A DNA stretch of 8,776 nt from Chitinophagaceae bacterium (GCA_018061385.1 JAGOUF010000059.1:1-8776), one strand, 5' to 3'. Shown: positions 1 to 6,794, counted from the stretch's first letter. Numbers and translations: made by a program. Notes: a model not told the origin generated them from the sequence alone.

Positions 1-523
1 ACATATAGTTTACAAAATTGCATGCAAAAACTGCTGCTACATGTAATTTTAAACGCTGGGAATTGTTGTGATAAACTACTTTGTTTGATAAAGACAAAGC
101 CAATTGTTTAAGTAGTTCAATTATAGCTATTGAACTTCCGTCAACTGCAAAAGGAATTGGTGTATCTAAACCCATTTCTTTACGAATACTTTGAATAGGA
201 TACAATACTCCATAATTGCTGCTCACTTGCTTTAATACTTCAATAGCAACAGAACCAGCAGAATGTACAACCAATTGATTGGATAATTGCAATTGCTTTA
301 CGATTGATTCTATTGCTTTATCGGCTACTGCAATTATATATAAATCGGCTTCTTGAGTTATTTTGGATATATCATTCAATCCAATAGCGTCAACAGTTTC
401 AGCCAATTCATTGGCCATTAAAATATTTCTACTATATACTTGTTGAATATTGTGTTGATGTTTAAACAATAGCTTTGCAAAAACTGTTGCAACATTGCCC
501 GAACCTATAATTACTACCTTCAT
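1..523 (-). CDS. Rossmann-fold / DUF2520 domain protein, 3' end cut off by the window edge
   Basis: I translated this reading frame by hand: it opens with ATG at 523-521 and stays open for 174 codons to the left edge, so the stop lies outside. The N-terminus is a dinucleotide-binding Rossmann fold with beta-strand MKVVIIG followed by GSGNVA (residues 7-12), a second strand LYIIAVAD (61-68), and the motifs HSAGS (87-91) and GVLYPIQS (105-112). The stretch HVAAVFACNF (161-170) opens the C-terminal helical domain known as DUF2520. Proteins of this type are usually about 250-260 residues, so roughly a third is missing here. They resemble pyrroline-5-carboxylate reductase and F420-dependent NADP reductase in fold, but their substrate is not established, so I assign no reaction. 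The gene is divergent from the hydrolase gene, with 17 bp between start codons. The family call is firm from motif pattern; the function is unknown. Confidence 0.85.
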   Translation of the reverse strand, partial: MKVVIIGSGNVATVFAKLLFKHQHNIQQVYSRNILMANELAETVDAIGLNDISKITQEADLYIIAVADKAIESIVKQLQLSNQLVVHSAGSVAIEVLKQVSSNYGVLYPIQSIRKEMGLDTPIPFAVDGSSIAIIELLKQLALSLSNKVVYHNNSQRLKLHVAAVFACNFVNYM

Positions 524-525
524 CT

Positions 526-533
526 TATATTTG
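526..533 (+). promoter_or_regulatory. Candidate Bacteroidota -7 promoter box for the alpha/beta hydrolase gene
   Basis: The 8 bases TATATTTG match the Bacteroidota sigma-ABfr -7 consensus TAnnTTTG at every fixed position. Its last base is 7 nt before the ATG at 541, which would put the transcription start at or next to the start codon and give a leaderless or nearly leaderless mRNA. I see no TTG at the usual 19-21 bp upstream; the nearest (495-497) is 28 bp away. An 8-base match in AT-rich DNA can be chance, so confidence is low. Confidence 0.35.
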
Positions 534-540
534 ACTTGTT

Positions 541-1401
541 ATGAAATTAAAATTAGCACAAAGAATTGCAATTGGTTATTATAAAACCAAAATTAAAACA
601 ATTGGCCTTTTATCTAAACGAAAAGCTGCTGAAAAAGCATTTGTGTTGTTTTGTACACCTTATAGCGGTAAACCCAAAAGAAAAGCTCCTGCAATTTTTC
701 ATCATGCAGAAAAACTTTCTATACAAATTAATAATTTAACTATTAGAGGTTGGCAATGGCAACCAGAAAAAAACAATGGTAAAAATATTTTAATTGTACA
801 TGGCTTCGATAGTTGTAGCTACAAATTTGATAAGTACATTCGTCTTTTTTTATACGAAGGCTATACAGTTAAAGCCTTTGATGCAACAGGTCATGGCATT
901 AGCGATGGAAAAACAGCCAATGCACTTATGCTAAAAGATACCATTGTAGCAATTGAAAAAAAATATGGCAATATTACTCATTTAATGGCTCATTCAATGG
1001 GTGGCATTGCAGCAGCTTTGGCTACAGAAGAACTAACACATATTGAAAAATTAGTATTGATTGCACCTGCAACAGAAACTCCAAGAGCCATAGATAACTT
1101 TTTTAAATTTGTACCATTAGGAGATTCAATTAAAGAAGCAATGTTTGAATATATTATTGAATTGGCTCAACAACCACTCTCCTATTTTTCTGTTGTGAGA
1201 AGTGTACAACAACATACAACTTCAACACTTTGGATACACGACGAAACTGACTGGATTTGCCCTTATGAAGATGTGTTGCCTGCACAACAATTGCATTTGC
1301 AACATGTTGAATTTTACATAACAAAAGGTTTAGGGCATAGTAAAATTTACAGAGATGCAAAAGTTACTAAAAAAATTATTGATTTTATGAATGTTAAATA
1401 A
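541..1401 (+). CDS. Alpha/beta hydrolase (serine hydrolase, unknown substrate)
   Basis: This is a 286-residue alpha/beta-hydrolase-fold protein, probably cytoplasmic because there is no signal peptide or membrane segment. After an N-terminal extension of about 80 residues, the fold starts with ILIVHGFD (83-90), whose HG supplies the oxyanion hole, then FDATGHGIS (113-121). The nucleophile elbow is AHSMGG (150-155) with Ser152; the first glycine of the usual G-x-S-x-G is an alanine here. The likely acid is Asp237 in HDETDWICP, and the base is His266 in GLGHSKIYRD, so the triad is complete and correctly spaced. The closest general type is the lysophospholipase/carboxylesterase group, but no substrate can be read from the sequence. 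The ATG at 541 gives a sensible N-terminus, with no Shine-Dalgarno sequence before it. The gene is divergent from the DUF2520 gene and convergent with the oxidoreductase gene. Confidence 0.9.
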   Translation: MKLKLAQRIAIGYYKTKIKTIGLLSKRKAAEKAFVLFCTPYSGKPKRKAPAIFHHAEKLSIQINNLTIRGWQWQPEKNNGKNILIVHGFDSCSYKFDKYIRLFLYEGYTVKAFDATGHGISDGKTANALMLKDTIVAIEKKYGNITHLMAHSMGGIAAALATEELTHIEKLVLIAPATETPRAIDNFFKFVPLGDSIKEAMFEYIIELAQQPLSYFSVVRSVQQHTTSTLWIHDETDWICPYEDVLPAQQLHLQHVEFYITKGLGHSKIYRDAKVTKKIIDFMNVK

Positions 1402-1410
1402 TGTTCCCTC

Positions 1411-2457
1411 TTACAAATCAATTACTTTTCTTTCAGCATTGCTTACATAAGCTGCTTCAATAATTTTTACAACGGCCAATCCATCTTCTGCGGTTACTGG
1501 TACATTTTTATTGTGTACAATGGCATCATACATTCCATTATAATAGTTCATGTATTGACCAGTTTTTGAAGGAATTTTTTCTCTAACAATTACACCATTT
1601 TGTTCTGTGTGTAATAAACCCCATTCAGCTTCAGGCTCAACGCCCCAATTTGCTTCATTGGGCAATTGTTTATTCACCAATGCAATTTCTTGCACATTGG
1701 TTTTAGGTTTTATGAACGAGCCTTTTGTACCATGAAAAATATAACCAATGCTTGCTTCTCTTGCCAAATATGTACTATGAATTCGTACCCTTAATTTGTT
1801 TTCGTAAAATAAAATCAACTCAAAATAATCATCTACTTTACTAATATTTCTCATTGCTGTAATATCTGCTAAAATGGCTTTTGGATAACCAAACAATTGC
1901 AATGCCTGATCTATTAAGTGTGCACCTAAATCGTATAAATTACCAGTGCCTTGCCCCGGTGTTTCTTTATGTACTTTGTAGCTTAATGTTTCACTATATC
2001 TATCGAAATGAAATTCAGCTTCTACTATTTCGCCCAATAACTTCTTTTCTAATACATCTTGAATGGTTAAATAATCACTATCGAAACGTCTGTTTTGATA
2101 AACTGATAATTTTCTATTTTTATCTTTCGCTATTTCAATAAGCTCTTCTCCTTCTGCCACAGAAATTGTAAAAGGCTTCTCCACTACAACGTGTTTGTTG
2201 GCTAATAAAGCTTGTTTAGCTAAAGTATAATGTGTGTTATTGGGTGTATTCACAATAATCAACTCTATTGCGTCATTGGCTAAAAGTTCTTCGTAGCTTG
2301 AATAGGAAATGATTGCTGGATATTGTTCTTGTGCTAATTTTTTATTTCTTTCCCAAACTGCATACAACTCAAAACCATCGTGTAAGTGAATAAATGGTGC
2401 ATGAAAAACCCAACCACTCATTCCAAAACCACATAAAGCTGTTTTAATTTTTTTCAT
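1411..2457 (-). CDS. Gfo/Idh/MocA family NAD(P)-dependent oxidoreductase, IolW-like
   Basis: This 348-residue protein has the normal length and layout of the Gfo/Idh/MocA family: an N-terminal NAD(P)-binding Rossmann domain and a C-terminal alpha/beta domain. Visible motifs are the nucleotide-binding GFGMSG (10-15), VNTPNNTHY (69-77), the family signature VVEKPFT (91-97) with Lys94 close to the nicotinamide, SVYQNRRFDSD (118-128), and LYDLGAHLIDQ (174-184) with Asp176 and His180 as likely catalytic residues. The sequence follows the Bacillus scyllo-inositol 2-dehydrogenase IolW (YvaA) and E. coli YdgJ closely through SVY-NRR, LYDLG-HIIDQ and the C-terminal VTAEDG segment. A polyol or sugar dehydrogenase role is therefore likely, but substrate choice varies widely in this family. 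It is cytoplasmic. The ATG at 2457 gives a standard start. It lies 175 bp downstream of the pectinesterase gene on the same strand, and a link to sugar-acid metabolism is only inference. Confidence 0.9.
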   Translation of the reverse strand: MKKIKTALCGFGMSGWVFHAPFIHLHDGFELYAVWERNKKLAQEQYPAIISYSSYEELLANDAIELIIVNTPNNTHYTLAKQALLANKHVVVEKPFTISVAEGEELIEIAKDKNRKLSVYQNRRFDSDYLTIQDVLEKKLLGEIVEAEFHFDRYSETLSYKVHKETPGQGTGNLYDLGAHLIDQALQLFGYPKAILADITAMRNISKVDDYFELILFYENKLRVRIHSTYLAREASIGYIFHGTKGSFIKPKTNVQEIALVNKQLPNEANWGVEPEAEWGLLHTEQNGVIVREKIPSKTGQYMNYYNGMYDAIVHNKNVPVTAEDGLAVVKIIEAAYVSNAERKVIDL

Positions 2458-2528
2458 TTGTACGTGTAATTATTGTAAAAAATAATTTGGGGCTTTCAAA
2501 TTTCAAATCATTGTTCAACTTTAGTTCA

Positions 2529-2582
2529 GGCTGTTCGTTACAAGCCATGCAAGCATGGGCTTTTCACTTCCATCCTGCAGCC
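2529..2582. repeat. REP-like nested palindrome in the gap between pectinesterase and oxidoreductase genes
   Basis: The 175-bp gap 2458-2632 holds a nested imperfect palindrome. The outer arms are GGCTG (2529-2533) and CAGCC (2578-2582). The inner arms are AAGCCATGC (2542-2550) and GCATGGGCTT (2553-2562), with one unpaired G and two central A's. The segment is visibly more GC-rich than the flanks. The layout, a hairpin set asymmetrically inside short outer arms, is that of bacterial REP elements moved by RAYT (REP-associated tyrosine) transposases. Only one copy is present here and no transposase is in the window. It is not a good terminator for the minus-strand transcript because no U-run follows the hairpin in that direction. 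The palindrome is seen directly; the REP assignment is inference. Confidence 0.5.
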
Positions 2583-2632
2583 ATTCAACAAAAGAACAAC
2601 ACTCAACAATTCAGTCAAATTGAGCCATAAAA

Positions 2633-3592
2633 TTAATGAACATAAGGTTTCCAAGTACCCAATATATTTTCTAAAGTATATTGTTTAACCTCTACAGTAG
2701 TTAATTGTTTACTCCATTTTACACGTTCAGTTGCATTGGCACCTAAGCCAGTAGATTCGTACTCTGAATAACGTGCAGTAGCTTCATTTGCACTATTTTT
2801 CCAATTGCTCCAACCTTCTTTAATAATATGGCTGCCTAAATTGCAATTTATATAAGCTACAGCTGCATTAGGTTGCCATGGGCGACCTAATGATACTTTG
2901 TTGATGTTGGAGTCGGCAGTGAGTGTGCAATTGAAAAACACAAAGCCAAATGGAATTTCTCGTGGTGTAGATGCTGCTGTAACATGAGAATTCTTCTTGC
3001 TGTGAATAATGCACTTACTAAATACTGCTGTAGATGGCCCAAAAATAAAATCGGTAGTGCCTTCTAAATAACAATTCTCATAATACTGCTTACTGCCTGA
3101 TCCACTACAAAATAAAATATCTTGAAATCCTTTAATGTTACAGTTTTTAAATGCTATTCTATTGCCATAAGCAAATACTGCAACTGCTTGCCCTGCATTA
3201 AAACCTGCATTGTTTTCTATGGTAATGTTTTTTGCTGTAAAATCATCGGCATAAATAAAAAACGAAGCAGAATTCCAAGTATTAATGGTATCGCCATTTG
3301 CTAACACTTGTCTTGCATGATTGTTATAAGTAATAATGGTGCTGTCTTTATTTTCGCCAATGAGTGTAACAAAATTTTTTCTTGTATCTAAAACAAGCTT
3401 TTCATAATAAATTCCATTGCCAACTTTAATGGTAATTGGTTGGGTATTATTTGCAGATACAGCATCAAATGCAGCTTGTATTGTTGTAAAGTTTGCAGGT
3501 TTGAGCTTTGATACAGTAACAATTTTTTGTGCATTGGCTTGCTGAAAAAAAAGTAAACCAATTAAAAGTTGAATGCAATTAATTTTTTTCAT
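2633..3592 (-). CDS. Pectinesterase (pectin methylesterase, CE8 family), Sec-exported
   Basis: This enzyme hydrolyses the methyl esters of homogalacturonan, giving de-esterified pectin and methanol. From the ATG at 3592 it has 319 residues. A Sec signal peptide covers about residues 1-21 (MKKINC start, hydrophobic core LLIGLLFF, cleavage after QQANA); there is no lipobox at the cleavage site. The mature part is a right-handed parallel beta-helix with the CE8 motifs in order: FTTIQAAFDAV near the start, GQAVAVFA (134-141), GFQDILF (155-161) with Gln157 and Asp158, GTTDFIFG (178-185) with Asp181, and LGRPW (235-239) with Arg237, followed by EGWSNW. All catalytic residues known from the family (two Asp, one Arg, one Gln) are present. 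A TTG codon at 3622 would add 10 residues ahead of the signal peptide but overlaps the probable promoter, so I prefer the ATG. The protein lacks a T9SS domain and is probably periplasmic. Confidence 0.93.
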   Translation of the reverse strand: MKKINCIQLLIGLLFFQQANAQKIVTVSKLKPANFTTIQAAFDAVSANNTQPITIKVGNGIYYEKLVLDTRKNFVTLIGENKDSTIITYNNHARQVLANGDTINTWNSASFFIYADDFTAKNITIENNAGFNAGQAVAVFAYGNRIAFKNCNIKGFQDILFCSGSGSKQYYENCYLEGTTDFIFGPSTAVFSKCIIHSKKNSHVTAASTPREIPFGFVFFNCTLTADSNINKVSLGRPWQPNAAVAYINCNLGSHIIKEGWSNWKNSANEATARYSEYESTGLGANATERVKWSKQLTTVEVKQYTLENILGTWKPYVH

Positions 3593-3619
3593 GCTGTATA
3601 AATATAAATAAAATATTTT

Positions 3620-3627
3620 CAAAAATA
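3620..3627 (-). promoter_or_regulatory. Candidate -7 promoter box for the pectinesterase gene
   Basis: Read on the minus strand these 8 bases are TATTTTTG, a full match to TAnnTTTG. The box ends 27 nt before the ATG at 3592, leaving room for a short leader of roughly 20 nt. It begins 2 bp past the stem of the upstream gene's terminator, so the U-rich tail of that terminator and this box share bases. No TTG is visible at the -33 position, which falls inside the terminator hairpin. The esterase may therefore be transcribed apart from the genes upstream. Confidence 0.4.
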
Positions 3628-3629
3628 TA

Positions 3630-3660
3630 GGGGGCTCCTAGACAGGAACCCCCTTTTTTT
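3630..3660 (-). terminator. Intrinsic terminator after the T9SS-sorted protein gene, possibly bidirectional
   Basis: A 9-bp stem (3630-3638 with 3645-3653) closes a 6-nt loop (3639-3644). In the minus-strand RNA it reads GGGGGUUCC / GGAGCCCCC with a single G-U wobble, followed by the U-rich tail UAUAUUUUUG. It begins about 40 nt after the stop codon at 3692. An A-run precedes it, so the plus-strand reading ends in seven T's (3654-3660), although that stem has one C-A mismatch and no plus-strand gene lies upstream. Confidence 0.8.
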
Positions 3661-3691
3661 ATTGCTTGCAAAAACTATAAACACGAAATTT

Positions 3692-4795
3692 TTATTGAAC
3701 TACAACAGCCTTATTTATTTTGGTAGAGCCATTGGTAATTTGTAATTGATACATGCCTTTAGCAATTGTATTTGACAATTGTAAAGTTTGTGCAGACGAA
3801 CCTGCTTCTACATTTAATTTATTGGTAAACGCAATTCTACCAGAAGCATCGAACAATGAAATTGTATAAGTAGATTTTGTAAAATTGTTTAGTTGTAAAT
3901 TAACCGTACCATTTGTAATTGGATTTGGTGTTACCATTACCTCTGGATCAGATTTTTTAGAGTTCAATCTTACTATATTGCTGTAGCTCAATTTACCATC
4001 TTTATCTACTGCCTTAATTCTGTAAAAGCCTGTAACATTTAAAGGAGCAGCATCTATAAAACTATATGCTTTTGCATTGTTTGCAGAAAAGCTTCCTACA
4101 GTTGCAAATTCAGTTCCATTTGCAGAACGTTCTATGTAATATTTTTCTGTGTTAATTTCTAATAATACATCCCATGAAATTTTAGCTAACCCATTGGTTA
4201 ATGAAGCATTAACAGCTCCAAATTTAACCGGTACAATTGCACTAAAACTAGTTATCCAAATACTATCAACGTCTGTATCGGTTCCTGGACGACCAACAAT
4301 TTTTAATCTTTTTGCAGTTGCAGAATTTACCATAATTGTAGTATCTACACAAGTTACAGTTGCAGCAGAACTTCTAGCCAAATCAACTACTGTCCAGTTA
4401 GATGTTAAAGCAGAAGTATCAGATGTCATCCAAATTGTATAAGATCTACTTGCCCTAGCTCTTAAAAAATGAAGTTCATTAATTCCAAAGTTAACTATTG
4501 GAGTTACTAAATAACCAGAATCAGTTACACCAGATATGTTTTTATACCTTACATGATTATTACCTGCCGGACAACCAGTACCTGTTGTTCTATAAACATT
4601 AAAAGCATACCAAGTTCCTATTCCCCCAATAAAATACGTCCCTCCAGTAACAGTAGGTGCAACTGTGCCTAAGTCACAACCATCTTCTGGGTTAAATCCT
4701 TCACGCCAATACTCTTGATTTTGAGCGTTTAAACCCGCTACACAAAACAAGCTAAGCAATGATACTAAAGTTAATTTGTAGAAATTTTTTTTCAT
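3692..4795 (-). CDS. Secreted protein with unknown N-terminal domain and T9SS type A sorting domain
   Basis: This 367-residue protein has three parts. A Sec signal peptide covers 1-24 (MKKNFYK start, hydrophobic LVSLLSLFCVAG, cleavage after LNA). Residues about 26-185 form a beta-rich domain I do not recognise, with cysteines at 40, 75 and 149 and many Thr, Ser and aromatic residues, like a jelly-roll binding module. Residues about 190-275 look like a fibronectin-type III-like domain (KISWDV, KYYIERSANG, FYRIKAVDKDGKLSYSN). Residues about 286-367 are a T9SS type A sorting domain, with TPNPITNG at 289-296, FDASGR at 315-320, GMYQLQI at 347-353 and the lysine-rich end KINKAVVVQ. It should cross the outer membrane by the type IX system and be anchored at the surface or released. 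No catalytic motif is visible. It lies between SusD and the pectinesterase, so a glycan-binding role is plausible but unproven. Terminators on both sides suggest its own transcript. Confidence 0.88.
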   Translation of the reverse strand: MKKNFYKLTLVSLLSLFCVAGLNAQNQEYWREGFNPEDGCDLGTVAPTVTGGTYFIGGIGTWYAFNVYRTTGTGCPAGNNHVRYKNISGVTDSGYLVTPIVNFGINELHFLRARASRSYTIWMTSDTSALTSNWTVVDLARSSAATVTCVDTTIMVNSATAKRLKIVGRPGTDTDVDSIWITSFSAIVPVKFGAVNASLTNGLAKISWDVLLEINTEKYYIERSANGTEFATVGSFSANNAKAYSFIDAAPLNVTGFYRIKAVDKDGKLSYSNIVRLNSKKSDPEVMVTPNPITNGTVNLQLNNFTKSTYTISLFDASGRIAFTNKLNVEAGSSAQTLQLSNTIAKGMYQLQITNGSTKINKAVVVQ

Positions 4796-4816
4796 AATTC
4801 AAGCATTTAATTGCTG

Positions 4817-4824
4817 TAAAAATA
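4817..4824 (-). promoter_or_regulatory. Weak -7-like box upstream of the T9SS-sorted protein gene
   Basis: On the minus strand these bases read TATTTTTA, matching TAnnTTTG at all fixed positions but the last. The box ends 21 nt before the ATG at 4795. Because a strong terminator lies upstream at 4901-4939, a promoter is expected somewhere in 4796-4900, and this is the best candidate I see. No matching -33 TTG was found, and the surrounding AT-richness makes chance matches common. Confidence 0.25.
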
Positions 4825-4900
4825 GTTTTTTATAATTAAGTTTTTTTACTCTTTTTACGCAAACGATGCCATCTACTTTAGAAATAATGCTTCGTACACA

Positions 4901-4939
4901 AAATAAGAAACGACCACAAATTGTGGTCGTTTCTTATTT
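4901..4939 (-). terminator. Strong palindromic terminator after the SusD gene, symmetric on both strands
   Basis: Two perfect 19-bp arms (4901-4919 and 4921-4939) are separated by a single A. The GC-richer core (CGACCAC / GTGGTCG) is flanked by A-rich and T-rich outer arms (AAATAAGAAA / TTTCTTATTT). On the minus strand the RNA forms the core hairpin and then a U-rich tail extending through UUAUUUUGUGU. It starts 15 nt past the stop codon of the SusD gene (4955-4957). The symmetry would allow it to stop transcription from either side. It separates the SusCD transcript from the T9SS protein gene. Confidence 0.85.
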
Positions 4940-4954
4940 ATAGATTGTGAAGTA

Positions 4955-6775
4955 TTAATATCCGAAATTCTGAGTTAAATTAAAATTAGCATCTTTTGCA
5001 GGTTGTGGTATTGGCAACAGTTCTGATTTTCCAGCAGTATAACCAGTTGCAAGACGTGCAATAATAATACTATTAATGGTTGAAGAACCTGTATTTAAAA
5101 ACCAGTTTACCCTTGTAGTACCAGCAGGGGTACTTGTAGGTGCTGAAGTATAAAAAGAGTTAAACCAAACGGTTGCGTCATCGTTTGTATTGTTTTGCTT
5201 ATAATACATATAGGTTGGATAAGTATCGTAAGGTGCCACACGATTAAACATATTTGCTAAAGCAAGTTTTGTTTCAGCAAGTTTTGTACCTAATAAATTC
5301 CAACGTATTAAATCGTATTTTCTAACACCTTCGCCACCCAACTCTAAAGAACGCTCTTTAACTAAACGATCAAAAAATTGAATTTTGCTTAAGCTAGCTG
5401 GCAAATCAACAGTTGCGTCAACTGCTGTTAAAGATTTTCCATACCCACGACGACGAACTTGGTTTACTAAACTATATGCTAAAGCAGTTGGCCCATTAAT
5501 TTCATTTTCAGCTTCTGCTAACATTAACAACACATCGCTATAACGAATAATTTGCCATTTATTACTCAAATATTGTACAGCATCGGTAGGTGAAATTGGA
5601 GGATTAGAAACCCAATCTCTTCTAAATTTTCCATCATTCATTGCTGTAATTCCTAAGCCAATTTTAGTAGCACCATCTGCAGCAACATTATATGGAGCAA
5701 TGGTTACATCTCTTCTTAAATCGGTTGAATCGAACGCATAAAAATAAGTTGGTAATGGGTTTACGCTAGAGTTACCTAGGTTATTTACTCTTGGTCCATT
5801 GTAATAACCCAATTTAGTGTCGGCAGTGGCATTACGTCCTATTGCAGATGCTTGAAACATCAATTCACCATGAGGATCAGCCGAAAATCTACCTCCAACT
5901 TTATTCTTCCATAAATCTTTAAAACTTGGGTTTAAAGCATGTTGATTTGAAGCGATAATTTCTTCACATTCTTTTTTTGCGATGGCATAAAAATCTTGAT
6001 AGTTTGCAGAACGAATCATTGTACCTGTTTGGCTTAATCTATATCCACCACGGTATAAAGCAATTCTTGCTCTTAAAGCTTTTACAGTTCCTTTTGTAAT
6101 TCTTTCATCCATTGGATCGCCAATTGCTGCCAATTCGTTACGCCAAGGCACCAATGTTGTTGCCAATTCTAAATCGCTTAACAATCTATCATACAAACTG
6201 TCGGCACTTACTCTTTTAGGAAAAGGGTTTGCTACTGCTTCGGCATAAGCTGGCTTAAATTGTGCTGGTAAATCGCCCCAATTTCTTATTGCTTCTAAAT
6301 AGTATTGAGCTCTTAAGGTTAAAGCCTCACCATACATTCTTTGCAATTGCTTTTTTTCTAAATCTGTTCCGCTAGAGAACAAAGCCATTTTCGGAATATT
6401 GTCAATACAAATATTTGAATACTCTATACCGGTAAATAATTGATTAAATGGACGTTCTAATTGAGCATTACTTGGTGTTGCTGAATAACGAGCAATGTCT
6501 CTTCTATCATTATCAGCAGCACCAGAAGGACCTTGCATTTCATCTGTATCAAGTGGATAATACAAACTTAAACGAATGCCATAACCATTATCGCCTACCA
6601 AACGGCTATAGGCTCCAGCAATTGCTTGGTAAGTTGTACTTACATCTTTAAACACAAACTCGGGGCCTACTGATGTAATGGGTTGTTGATCTAAATATTT
6701 TTTGCAGCCACTCATGCTTGCTACAGTTACTGTAGCCAACATTATTGATACTATATTTTTAAATTGAATTTTCAT
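4955..6775 (-). CDS. SusD/RagB-family nutrient-binding outer-membrane lipoprotein
   Basis: This is the surface glycan-binding partner that caps a SusC transporter. From the ATG at 6775 it has 606 residues. It opens with a lipoprotein signal (MKIQFKN, hydrophobic stretch, lipobox SMSGC) with the lipidated Cys at 24, followed by KKYLDQQP, the usual SusD N-terminus. Family landmarks follow: LRAQYYLEAIRNWGDLP (154-170) in the TPR-like region, RYSDVLLMLAEAENE (411-425), VRRRGYG, KERSLELGGEGVRKYDLIRW (473-492), and the C-terminal LLPIPQ (586-591) ending in NFGY. A TTG codon at 6823 in the same frame would put 16 residues ahead of the signal and overlap the SusC gene, so it is unlikely to be the start. 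The gene lies 19 nt after the SusC stop and is almost certainly co-transcribed with it. The glycan is not readable from the sequence; the neighbouring CE8 esterase suggests pectin. Confidence 0.95.
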   Translation of the reverse strand: MKIQFKNIVSIMLATVTVASMSGCKKYLDQQPITSVGPEFVFKDVSTTYQAIAGAYSRLVGDNGYGIRLSLYYPLDTDEMQGPSGAADNDRRDIARYSATPSNAQLERPFNQLFTGIEYSNICIDNIPKMALFSSGTDLEKKQLQRMYGEALTLRAQYYLEAIRNWGDLPAQFKPAYAEAVANPFPKRVSADSLYDRLLSDLELATTLVPWRNELAAIGDPMDERITKGTVKALRARIALYRGGYRLSQTGTMIRSANYQDFYAIAKKECEEIIASNQHALNPSFKDLWKNKVGGRFSADPHGELMFQASAIGRNATADTKLGYYNGPRVNNLGNSSVNPLPTYFYAFDSTDLRRDVTIAPYNVAADGATKIGLGITAMNDGKFRRDWVSNPPISPTDAVQYLSNKWQIIRYSDVLLMLAEAENEINGPTALAYSLVNQVRRRGYGKSLTAVDATVDLPASLSKIQFFDRLVKERSLELGGEGVRKYDLIRWNLLGTKLAETKLALANMFNRVAPYDTYPTYMYYKQNNTNDDATVWFNSFYTSAPTSTPAGTTRVNWFLNTGSSTINSIIIARLATGYTAGKSELLPIPQPAKDANFNLTQNFGY

Positions 6776-6794
6776 ATTACAAGAATTTATTTTT

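Noticed and set aside
1881..2141. Plus-strand open frame of 86 codons inside the oxidoreductase gene
   Set aside because: It is antisense to a well-supported conserved gene and its product has no recognisable features; the same applies to the other short frames opposite the hydrolase, esterase, T9SS, SusD and SusC genes.
2495..2510. Tandem TTTCAAA repeat with a GAAATTTG box on the minus strand as a promoter for the oxidoreductase gene
   Set aside because: It misses the first base of TAnnTTTG, and no TTG is at the right distance; AT-rich DNA gives such matches often.
2602..2624. Possible terminator of the pectinesterase gene (CAATT/AATTG hairpin followed by a T-rich stretch on the minus strand)
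   Set aside because: The stem is only about 5 bp, AT-rich and bulged when extended; too weak to call.
3593..3622. Upstream TTG start extending the pectinesterase by 10 residues
   Set aside because: The codon at 3622 overlaps the probable -7 box and puts 10 residues ahead of a normal signal peptide; the ATG at 3592 begins it directly.
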